This document shows, one piece after another, positions 1 through 5,266 of a stretch of 6,007 nt of DNA. The stretch lies in NCBI GenBank assembly GCA_009777365.1, contig WRLZ01000046.1, positions 1 through 6,007 of the forward strand. The letters are read 5' to 3'. The notes beneath the pieces were generated by a model. The model did no database searches, had not been told where the DNA came from, and worked only from the letters and a program-made list of their open reading frames with translations. The stretch's first letter is position 1, and each line of letters opens with the position of its first letter. Both the position numbers and the translations under genes were made by a program. This DNA comes from Candidatus Saccharimonadota bacterium (GTDB taxonomy: Bacteria > Patescibacteriota > Saccharimonadia > Saccharimonadales > Saccharimonadaceae).

Positions 1-111
1 ATGTCGATTAATGGAGTTAGGAATGTTGATGTTAGATTCCCGCACTTCTGGGTGAGAAGAGTGCCGGATAATGCCGATAAAATCACTATACAGTTCGAGG
101 TTGAGCAGTGA
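1..111 (+). CDS. C-terminal 36 codons of an unidentified protein (5' truncated)
   Basis: An open frame runs from the window edge to a TGA at 109-111. The ATG at position 1 is probably just an internal Met at the cut, because the frame is open from the first base and no upstream sequence is available. The visible tail alternates charged and hydrophobic residues (it ends KITIQFEVEQ), which suggests a final beta-strand, and it has an aromatic HFWVRR stretch. I do not recognise the family. The stop overlaps the GTG start of ruvX in a GTGA 4-bp junction, so the two are almost certainly cotranscribed and probably translationally coupled. alaS is a frequent neighbour of ruvX in other bacteria, but this tail does not resemble the glycine-rich end of AlaS. 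Confidence 0.6.
   Translation: MSINGVRNVDVRFPHFWVRRVPDNADKITIQFEVEQ
97..100 (+). promoter_or_regulatory. Ribosome binding site deciding the ruvX GTG start
   Basis: GAGG lies 7 nt before the GTG at 108, inside the end of the preceding gene. The competing ATG at 132 (Met9 of the longer form) has no purine-rich site at a suitable distance. This favours the GTG start, although the conserved domain begins only at residue 11 and would be intact from either. Confidence 0.55.
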
Positions 112-587
112 GTAGAATAGCTGTGCAGATTATGTCGCTGGATGTTGGCGACAAGAGGATAGGGGTGGCCTTCGGAGAGAGTGGCATACGGATTGCAGTG
201 CCGTATCGGACGATTGATAATGACGAAAAGACAATGACTACCCTGGCTCAATTTATAAATAAAAACGACATAGATATTCTGGTGGTGGGTCGTCCGATTG
301 ACCAAGAGGGGCGTGCGACGGAACAAACTGCGAAAACAGAGGAGTTTATGAAGAAGATGATGGAGGCGCTTTTGGCTGATAAGAGCAATCGGGAAATTGA
401 GCTTGCGAGCTGGGGGGAGAGTGGTACAAGCATGATTGCAGAGGATGTGCTGAAGAAAACGGGTCGGAGTTATAGTAAGGGCGATATTGATATGCAGGCG
501 GCGGCGGTGATTTTGCAGGATTTTATGGAGAGTAATGAGTTCGGGCGTTTGGTAAAGAAAGTAGCTGAAAGAAAGGCGGCGGCATGA
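108..587 (+). CDS. ruvX: RuvX/YqgF family RNase H-fold nuclease (putative Holliday junction resolvase)
   Basis: The 159-residue protein has normal length for the YqgF/RuvX family, which is cytoplasmic and linked to Holliday junction resolution and, in some species, 16S rRNA maturation. Motif 1 is clear at residues 11-21 (LDVGDKRIGVA, acidic D12). Motif 2 is ILVVGRP at 57-63 with the following EGRATEQT stretch. Motif 3, usually DERxTS, reads GESGTS at 103-108, keeping E104 and the TS but losing the first Asp and the Arg. The final motif DMQAAAVILQDF at 128-139 supplies D128. The expected acidic triad D12/E104/D128 is therefore present. The C-terminus is short and basic with a run of alanines. 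The start is GTG, supported by a GAGG site and a 4-bp overlap with the gene before. The stop TGA overlaps the mltG ATG. Family assignment is secure; exact activity is inferred. Confidence 0.9.
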   Translation: MSRIAVQIMSLDVGDKRIGVAFGESGIRIAVPYRTIDNDEKTMTTLAQFINKNDIDILVVGRPIDQEGRATEQTAKTEEFMKKMMEALLADKSNREIELASWGESGTSMIAEDVLKKTGRSYSKGDIDMQAAAVILQDFMESNEFGRLVKKVAERKAAA

Positions 588-1696
588 CACCAAAATATAA
601 CTTCTTGAATAAGGCGCCTACGGGTCTTACGACGCCGAAGCGGAAGAAGAGTGGGGCAAAGGTATTTTTGCAAACAATACTGATTCTTGGGATAGTGTTG
701 GCGGTGGCCGCGGCGGCGGCGGGTATTTGGTTTTGGAATATGACAAAACCAGCTGACAGGGGTGCTGAAGAGGAGAGGGTGTTCTTGGTTGAGCCGAACG
801 AGTCGGTCAAGACTATTGGGGAGAGACTGGAGAGCGACGGGATGATTCGCAGTGCGGCGGCTTTTTGGTTCTACGCAAGGGTGGTTCAGAGGGGTGTGGT
901 GATAGAAACAGGGAGATATAGGCTTTCTCCGAGTATGCCGATGCTGGATGTAATCAGGACTCTTACGGCTGGTGGAGAGAAGGCGCCTACGGCTATGATT
1001 ACGTTTTTGCCGGGGGGAAATAAGTTTGATGCGTTTGCGGCGATGCGGAGTGTTGGGTTTGACGATACGCAGATAAACAGATTGGACGGAGAGGATTATT
1101 TGTTGGAAATACAGGCTAAGTTTCCGAGGCTGTTTGAGGGATGGACGACAGATAAGGGGTTGGAAGGATTCTTCTGGGGGGATACGTATGAAATTTTCCT
1201 GGATAATGGGTCGAGAGGGGCCTTGAATCGTGCATTGCAACAGATGGATTCGGTGATTGATAATGAGCTGATAGCGAAATTAGCGGAGAGCGGTAGGACG
1301 TTTTATGAGAGCTTGATATTGGCGTCGATTATTACGCTGGAGGAGCCGAGATATGAGGAGCAGAAGATTGTGGCACAGATTTTTATAAACAGATTAGAGA
1401 TTGGTATGGAGCTTGGCAGTGATCCGACGTATAAGTATGGGGCACGGCTACTAGGGGTTGAATCGCACAGGGACTTGGATACTCCATTCAATACGAGGCT
1501 ACATGCGGGTCTTACGCCGACTCCAATCGCAACTCCGTCGCTCAGTGCTCTTCAAGCCTTGGCGAGTCCGACACCCACTGATGCGTTATTTTTCCTGAGT
1601 GGCGATGATGACGCGCTTAGAACGGCGAGAACTTACGCAGAACATGAGGCTAATATCTTAAATTACTGTAGGGTGAAGTGTTTTTCATATCATTAG
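584..1696 (+). CDS. mltG: Endolytic peptidoglycan transglycosylase MltG (YceG family)
   Basis: MltG is an inner-membrane lytic transglycosylase that cuts growing glycan strands and is thought to set their length together with class A PBPs. This 370-residue protein has a basic cytosolic N-terminus (1-27), one membrane helix (about 28-51, rich in Ala, Val and Ile), a LysM-like region (about 65-130, with VEPNESVKTIGERL), and the YceG catalytic domain. Landmarks are EGFFWGDTY (194-202, family EGxxFPDTY), ILASIITLE (245-253), FINRLEIGM (267-275), SDPTYKYG (279-286), DTPFNTR (299-305) and GLTPTPIATP (309-318). E253 aligns with the last Glu of the family's ASIVEKE motif, the catalytic Glu as I recall the E. 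coli sequence. The ATG overlaps the ruvX stop (ATGA) and has GAAAGG 7 nt upstream. The last 30 residues are weakly conserved and contain two cysteines. Operon position next to a class A PBP fits the role. Confidence 0.92.
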   Translation: MTPKYNFLNKAPTGLTTPKRKKSGAKVFLQTILILGIVLAVAAAAAGIWFWNMTKPADRGAEEERVFLVEPNESVKTIGERLESDGMIRSAAAFWFYARVVQRGVVIETGRYRLSPSMPMLDVIRTLTAGGEKAPTAMITFLPGGNKFDAFAAMRSVGFDDTQINRLDGEDYLLEIQAKFPRLFEGWTTDKGLEGFFWGDTYEIFLDNGSRGALNRALQQMDSVIDNELIAKLAESGRTFYESLILASIITLEEPRYEEQKIVAQIFINRLEIGMELGSDPTYKYGARLLGVESHRDLDTPFNTRLHAGLTPTPIATPSLSALQALASPTPTDALFFLSGDDDALRTARTYAEHEANILNYCRVKCFSYH

Positions 1697-1699
1697 GGC

Positions 1700-1728
1700 T
1701 TGACTTTTAGCATGAAGCATGACATAAT
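1700..1728 (+). promoter_or_regulatory. Sigma70/sigmaA-type promoter for the class A PBP gene
   Basis: TTGACT at 1700-1705 and CATAAT at 1723-1728 are separated by exactly 17 bp, each matching the consensus at 5 of 6 positions. Transcription would start near 1735, leaving a leader of about 13 nt that still includes the purine-rich AAGGGAG site before the ATG at 1748. The promoter sits entirely in the 51-bp gap after mltG, where no terminator hairpin is visible, so the gene could also receive readthrough from the ruvX-mltG operon. Confidence 0.7.
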
Positions 1729-1736
1729 ATAGAGGT

Positions 1737-1743
1737 AAGGGAG
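1737..1743 (+). promoter_or_regulatory. Ribosome binding site of the PBP gene
   Basis: AAGGGAG ends 4 nt before the ATG at 1748. The spacing is a little short, but the match to the anti-Shine-Dalgarno sequence is good. An alternative GAGG at 1732-1735 lies 12 nt away and falls at or before the predicted transcription start, so it would probably not be in the mRNA. Confidence 0.5.
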
Positions 1744-1747
1744 TAAG

Positions 1748-4720
1748 ATGAAAGAGATTTTAAGAGGAGTAAAGAAGAAGGCGGGAAAGATTGGCGGTGA
1801 CGCCAAGAGTGCTATTTCTAATACCAGTAATAAAATCAGGAGTAGGGTTAAGGGTGATAGTGTGAAAAGCGTGAAAAGTAGCCGAAAGAAGTTGCCGAAA
1901 TTCAGTAATTCCATAAAGGCCTCCAAAAAACCCGAGAGAGTGGCGCCGAAGCCGACGCAAAGGCCTGCAAAACTGGGATTTTATGCTAACATAACCAGTA
2001 GTACTGGCTCCTCGAAGGCTGACCAGAAGGCTAGGAGGAGGGCTGAAGAGCGTGCGAGCAAGCCGAAGCACCCTGTAAAGAGATTCTTCTGGAATTTGCA
2101 TCCGAAAAGGGTGCTTAGGTTCTGGTTCTCGAAGAAGGGGCTTATGTTGTCTCTGAAGATTTTCTTGGTGATGGTGCTCCTTCTGGTGGTGGCTGCTATT
2201 AGTATTTTTATGTATTTTCGCAAAGATATTGACCAGATTAGTCCTTCGGGTCTTCAGGATAGGGTGCAAAATACTGTCAACCGATACGAGGATCGAAATG
2301 GGCACTTGCTTTGGGAGGATCGGGGCGATAATGACTATAGGATGGTTGTGGACGGGAGCGATATTAGCACTTATCTTCGTCAGGCGACTGTTGCGATTGA
2401 GGATCGCGACTTCTTTAGCCACAGAGGGGTGAGTTTCGTGGGAATTTTTCGAGCTTTATGGAATAATTTTAGAGGTGGTGCGGTTCAGGGTGGTTCGACA
2501 TTGACACAACAGCTCGTGAAGCAGATTTACTTTAGTGATGAAGCCGAAGACAGATCGTGGGGCGGAGTGCCGAGAAAGATCAAGGAATTGATTTTGGCGA
2601 TTGAGGTGGAGCGAATGTATGATAAAGAGCAGATTATCACGTTGTATCTAAATTATTCGCCGTATGGGGGTCGAAGAAATGGTGTAGAATCTGGCGCGCA
2701 GGCGTATTTTGGGAAATCGGCGGCTGATGTCAACTTGGCGGAGGCGGCTCTTCTTGCGGCGATACCGAACAATCCATCATGGTTCAACCCATACTATGTT
2801 GGCGGTCATGATGATCTGATTGCGAGGCAGAATAAGGTCTTGAACGACATGGTGATAGTCGGGTTTATTGATCAGGCGACAGCAGATGAAGCAAAGATTA
2901 GGCAGATTGATTTTCGTGAGCCTACCGGAAGCAATATGCCGGATAGTGAGGGCCATATTGCGATTAGGCCTCTTGCGGATCAGTTTGAAAATATGAAGGC
3001 GCCACACTTTGTTATTGAGGCTCGAGATTGGCTTGAGGATAAATTGGGGATGAAGCGGGTGCGGGCCGGAGGGTGGACGTTTAGGTTGACTCTTGACTAT
3101 ACGGCACAGAGGATAGCTGAAGAAGCGGTTGCTGCTGGTTCGGCCATGAGGCATCTCAACGCGTCGGACAATATTGCTTTGGCGTCGGTGGATGTGGATA
3201 CGGGGCAGGTGATAGCGATGGTTGGAAGTATCGGGTATGAAATTCCGGGGTACGGGCAAACCAACGCGGCAACTTCGCTTTTGGAGCCAGGATCGAGTAT
3301 AAAGGGAGTTTTGGACTATGCGCCGTTATTTATGCAGAGGAGCGGAACGAATTTTGCCCCAGGAAGTATTATAATTGATGAGAATATTGACTCGATATAT
3401 TGTGCGGGTAATACAAGCGGAAGGTGTTCTCTTCAGAACGCGTCCGGTAGGTTCTATGGGCCGGTAACTATACGATTCGCGCTTGGGAACTCGCTAAACA
3501 TCCCGGCTGTGAAAGCCCTGATTATGAATAACTCGAACTCGGCAGGACAGTTTACGGGAAGTATTCACAATAGTCTTGACATTTTGCATAGACTGGGAAA
3601 CTGGTCGTACTGCGCGCAGGGTCAATGGGCAGGAATATCATCGGCAATTGGTGGCGGTTGTTCGGTGCGACCGGATGAGCATGCGAATGCTCACGCGTCG
3701 TTGGCGCGAGGCGGAGCGTATAGGCCGCTGGCGTACGTTTTGGAGGCAAAAGATGGCGCGGGAGATGTGCAGTATAGCTGGGAAGATGGAGCTAGGCAAC
3801 AAGTTATTGATCCGCAGGTTGCGTATATGATAAGCGATATTCTAAACGACCCGAATGCGCGGACTACGACCTTTGGCGGCCAGAGCCACTCGTTTGGATT
3901 TATGGTGCCCGATGTTTGGACCGCAAGCAAGACGGGAACGACAGATAAGGATGGGCAGGGTGCAAAAGACTCTTGGATGGTGAGCTATTCCCCAGTGGTT
4001 TCTACTGTAGTTTGGAATGGCAACCATGACGGTTCGGTGCTACGTTCGACAACAAATGATATAGTGCGTAGGGTCATAAATAACTATATGTATGGCGTGC
4101 ACCATGAGGTTTATGCGGAAGGAAGGCCAGGAACGCTTGGGGGTAGATGGACTCCTAATATGCCGATTCCGCGTCCAAGTGGCATTAAGACGGTAAGCAT
4201 AAACGGCAAGACAGATATAGCGCCATCTTGGTATAATCAAAGTAATTCTTCTGTCGAAGAGGTGGAGATGGAGTTCGATTCGGCTTCGAGGAGGTTGGCG
4301 ACACAATATACGCCAGCGGCTAACAGGGTTATGATTACTGTACGAAGGATAAAGGATCCTGTGACTGGCAGGGAGAGACTGTTTGCGCCAGATGGGTGGG
4401 ATCCAGATAATTATGATGACGTCCATACTGCCCAAACTGCGGCATCACTTTCGATCCCGACAGGGCTGTTGTATGATCCAGTAACTAGGATAGTTCATGC
4501 GAATATTTTTGATACGATGTTTGCATTGGAGAGAGTATCGCTGAGGACGGCAGACGGGACCGAAATAGATGGGGCGAATATATCAGGGTCAAGCTATACG
4601 TATTCGTTTACGTTGCCGAGCACTTTCTTGGGGCAGAGGTTGACGCTTACTGTAACGAATGCGGCGGGGTATTTGGTGTCGGTTAGTGGAACGCCGACGA
4701 GTACTGGGATGAATCCGTAA
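1748..4720 (+). CDS. Class A penicillin-binding protein, bifunctional glycosyltransferase/transpeptidase (PBP1A family)
   Basis: This 990-residue protein polymerises lipid II into glycan strands and crosslinks the stem peptides outside the membrane. Layout: a Lys/Arg/Ser-rich cytosolic tail (1-130), one membrane helix (about 133-158), a GT51 domain (about 190-370), a linker, a transpeptidase domain (about 475-800) and a C-terminal extension to 990. GT51 motifs are EDRDFFSHRG (E218 catalytic), GGSTLTQQLVK (248-258), RKIKE (276-280, with the second Glu E280) and YLN (300-302). Transpeptidase motifs are SSIK (nucleophile S516, K519), SLN (582-584) and KTGT (728-731), so both activities should be intact. 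Four cysteines, the only ones in the protein, lie in two pairs (552/560 and 622/638) around the SLN motif. The last 80 or so residues (from about 905) look like a beta-sandwich, Ig/FN3-like module. It is longer than typical PBP1 proteins because of the N- and C-terminal additions. It follows mltG and has its own promoter. Confidence 0.95.
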   Translation: MKEILRGVKKKAGKIGGDAKSAISNTSNKIRSRVKGDSVKSVKSSRKKLPKFSNSIKASKKPERVAPKPTQRPAKLGFYANITSSTGSSKADQKARRRAEERASKPKHPVKRFFWNLHPKRVLRFWFSKKGLMLSLKIFLVMVLLLVVAAISIFMYFRKDIDQISPSGLQDRVQNTVNRYEDRNGHLLWEDRGDNDYRMVVDGSDISTYLRQATVAIEDRDFFSHRGVSFVGIFRALWNNFRGGAVQGGSTLTQQLVKQIYFSDEAEDRSWGGVPRKIKELILAIEVERMYDKEQIITLYLNYSPYGGRRNGVESGAQAYFGKSAADVNLAEAALLAAIPNNPSWFNPYYVGGHDDLIARQNKVLNDMVIVGFIDQATADEAKIRQIDFREPTGSNMPDSEGHIAIRPLADQFENMKAPHFVIEARDWLEDKLGMKRVRAGGWTFRLTLDYTAQRIAEEAVAAGSAMRHLNASDNIALASVDVDTGQVIAMVGSIGYEIPGYGQTNAATSLLEPGSSIKGVLDYAPLFMQRSGTNFAPGSIIIDENIDSIYCAGNTSGRCSLQNASGRFYGPVTIRFALGNSLNIPAVKALIMNNSNSAGQFTGSIHNSLDILHRLGNWSYCAQGQWAGISSAIGGGCSVRPDEHANAHASLARGGAYRPLAYVLEAKDGAGDVQYSWEDGARQQVIDPQVAYMISDILNDPNARTTTFGGQSHSFGFMVPDVWTASKTGTTDKDGQGAKDSWMVSYSPVVSTVVWNGNHDGSVLRSTTNDIVRRVINNYMYGVHHEVYAEGRPGTLGGRWTPNMPIPRPSGIKTVSINGKTDIAPSWYNQSNSSVEEVEMEFDSASRRLATQYTPAANRVMITVRRIKDPVTGRERLFAPDGWDPDNYDDVHTAQTAASLSIPTGLLYDPVTRIVHANIFDTMFALERVSLRTADGTEIDGANISGSSYTYSFTLPSTFLGQRLTLTVTNAAGYLVSVSGTPTSTGMNP

Positions 4721-4763
4721 GATAGCGCTTACTAATCCCTAAAACGATTTCATCATCGAATAC

Positions 4764-4805
4764 GGACAGGTGGCCATCCATCGTTATGGATGGCCAGCCT
4801 TGTCC
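4764..4805. repeat. Strong 42-nt hairpin inside the palindromic element
   Basis: TGGCCATCCAT (4771-4781) pairs perfectly with ATGGATGGCCA (4786-4796) around a 4-nt CGTT loop. The stem extends outward through GG/CC and GGACA/TGTCC with single-base bulges at 4797 and 4800, for about 18 bp in total. No T-run follows on the plus strand, so it does not look like a classical intrinsic terminator for the PBP gene, but it could block 3' decay or act as a structural element in either strand's RNA. Confidence 0.75.
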
Positions 4806-4815
4806 TGACTCTGAC

Positions 4816-4836
4816 AATCCCGGCTTCGCCGGCATT
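4816..4836. repeat. GC-rich hairpin with CCGGC/GCCGG stem
   Basis: CCGGC (4820-4824) and GCCGG (4828-4832) pair around a 3-nt loop. Beyond a C/C mismatch, AAT and ATT add three more pairs. It lies 10 nt after the large hairpin and belongs to the same element. Confidence 0.6.
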
Positions 4837-4852
4837 ACCACTCCTTGTTTCG

Positions 4853-4880
4853 GAAAAGAAGGTGCAAGCACATTCTTTTC
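4853..4880. repeat. Hairpin with 8-bp GAAAAGAA/TTCTTTTC stem
   Basis: GAAAAGAA (4853-4860) pairs with TTCTTTTC (4873-4880). After one mismatch, GTGC (4862-4865) pairs with GCAC (4868-4871). Read as minus-strand RNA, the apical part closes as GUG-CUUG-CAC with a CUUG tetraloop. Confidence 0.6.
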
Positions 4881-5003
4881 ACTCACTGCGTCGGGTTATC
4901 GTTATTGATTGGAGACATTCTCTGAGTGAAATGTTTTAGGGATTAGCCAATTAAAGCATTGACTAGAGAGAATAAATATTAGTAATAGGAGTAAATTCTC
5001 CCC

Positions 5004-5041
5004 ATTATACAGATTATATCACACATTGTCAAATTTGTCAA
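5004..5041 (-). promoter_or_regulatory. Two overlapping perfect-consensus promoters on the minus strand
   Basis: Read on the minus strand, TTGACA at 5041-5036 and TATAAT at 5018-5013 are 17 bp apart. A second pair, TTGACA at 5032-5027 and TATAAT at 5009-5004, also has a 17-bp spacer. The second pair is the first shifted by 9 bp. All 24 hexamer positions match the sigma70/sigmaA consensus. Starts would fall near 5006 and 4997, with transcription going left through the palindromic element and into the antisense strand of the PBP gene. No clear protein gene lies immediately downstream, which suggests a non-coding RNA product. Strength and use are inferred from the match only. Confidence 0.75.
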
Positions 5042-5049
5042 GGGAAAAC

Positions 5050-5074
5050 GGGGATTTGGGGTGGGTTTTGGGGG
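5050..5074 (+). other. G-quadruplex motif
   Basis: Four G-runs occur in a row: GGGG (5050-5053), GGGG (5058-5061), GGG (5063-5065) and GGGGG (5070-5074), with loops of 4, 1 and 4 nt. This fits the canonical G3+N1-7 pattern. It lies just behind the minus-strand promoters and on the secY coding strand, within a wider tract of G-runs that continues to about 5195. Confidence 0.6.
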
Positions 5075-5090
5075 AGAATCGTTGAGGATA

Positions 5091-5166
5091 ACAGACGGGA
5101 AGTGGTTTTTGGGAAATTGGGGGATTTTACAGACGGGAAGTGGTTTTGGGGAAATTGGGGAGGGGG
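5091..5166 (+). repeat. Tandem direct repeat, two copies with 38-bp period
   Basis: Copy one (5091-5123) and copy two (5129-5161) both begin ACAGACGGGAAGTGGTTTT and match at 31 of 33 positions, differing at the 20th and 33rd bases. A 5-nt spacer separates them. Each copy carries several G-runs ending in AAATTGGGG. They end about 65 bp before the secY -35 box, so they are probably not in the secY mRNA and could be a binding site for an unknown factor or a replication-slippage duplication. Confidence 0.8.
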
Positions 5167-5231
5167 GCAGGATTGCTCGGGTTTGGGGAGTTTGTGAAGT
5201 TCGGGAGTGTGGCTAATAAACCAGAACATAC

Positions 5232-5260
5232 TTGAAAAAAAAGGAATGTTGTGCTAATAT
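5232..5260 (+). promoter_or_regulatory. Extended -10 promoter for secY
   Basis: TTGAAA (5232-5237) and TAATAT (5255-5260) are 17 bp apart, and TGC directly before the -10 box gives an extended -10 (TGnTAATAT). Transcription would start around 5266-5268, essentially at the secY ATG at 5267, implying a leaderless or near-leaderless mRNA. A run of eight A lies in the spacer. Confidence 0.6.
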
Positions 5261-5266
5261 GGAGAT

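Larger units (their letters stand above)
4732..4946. repeat. 215-bp palindromic element with about 21-bp terminal inverted repeats (MITE- or REP-like, or a structured RNA)
   Basis: The left end (4732-4752) begins CTAATCCCTAAAAC and continues GATTTCA. The right end (4927-4946) is its reverse complement except for one missing base (the G at 4746), so 20 of 21 positions pair. Between them lie a 42-nt hairpin (4764-4805), a GC-rich hairpin (4816-4836), an A/T-armed hairpin (4853-4880) and a short one (4912-4922). A TA dinucleotide sits at each end (4733-4734 and 4944-4945), as would be expected for a Tc1/mariner or IS630-type MITE, though this could be chance. On the minus strand the GC-rich hairpin resembles the dispersed palindromes in many genomes whose translation reads VIPAKAGI-like (here MPAKPGL). 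No transposase is present. The inverted repeats are seen directly; mobility and RNA function are inference. Confidence 0.7.
4721..5266. other. Long non-coding intergenic region between the PBP gene and secY
   Basis: I find no convincing protein gene across these 546 bp. In order it holds a palindromic multi-hairpin element (4732-4946), an AT-rich stretch with twin minus-strand promoters (about 4950-5041), a G-rich, C-poor plus-strand tract (5042-5195) with a G-quadruplex motif and a 38-bp tandem repeat, and the secY promoter (5232-5260). Other possible reading frames here are short, lie antisense to low-complexity DNA, or translate the palindromes. The rest of the window is packed with overlapping genes, so a gap this large stands out. 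Confidence 0.8.

Noticed and set aside
470..1240. A 256-codon minus-strand frame opposite mltG
   Set aside because: It is antisense to a clearly coding gene, is rich in Arg, His and Pro as expected from a shadow frame, and resembles no family I know.
1760..2422. A 220-codon minus-strand frame opposite the PBP 5' end
   Set aside because: It mirrors the Lys/Arg-rich tail and membrane helix of the real gene and shows no recognisable domain.
4764..4836. Intrinsic terminator for the PBP gene
   Set aside because: The hairpins are strong, but no T-run follows on the plus strand, so a classical Rho-independent terminator is not supported.
4683..4886. A longer, 67-codon GTG-start version of the small minus-strand frame
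   Set aside because: The GTG at 4886 has no Shine-Dalgarno site. An 11-codon frame does end there with a GTGA overlap, but its own start is also weakly supported. The internal ATG at 4835 is better placed and is discussed as a finding.
4959..4988. Plus-strand promoter TTGACT with TAATAG
   Set aside because: The -10 box is poor, the spacer is 18 bp, and the secY promoter at 5232-5260 is better placed.
5042..5195. CRISPR array or telomere-like repeat
   Set aside because: There are only two 33-bp copies with a 5-nt gap, no spacers of regular length and no cas genes. The G-runs are irregular rather than a short periodic unit.
5038..5229. A 63-codon Pro-rich minus-strand frame
   Set aside because: It is the translation of the C-rich complement of the G-tract and tandem repeat. 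The proline richness comes from base composition, and the frame starts upstream of the minus-strand promoters.
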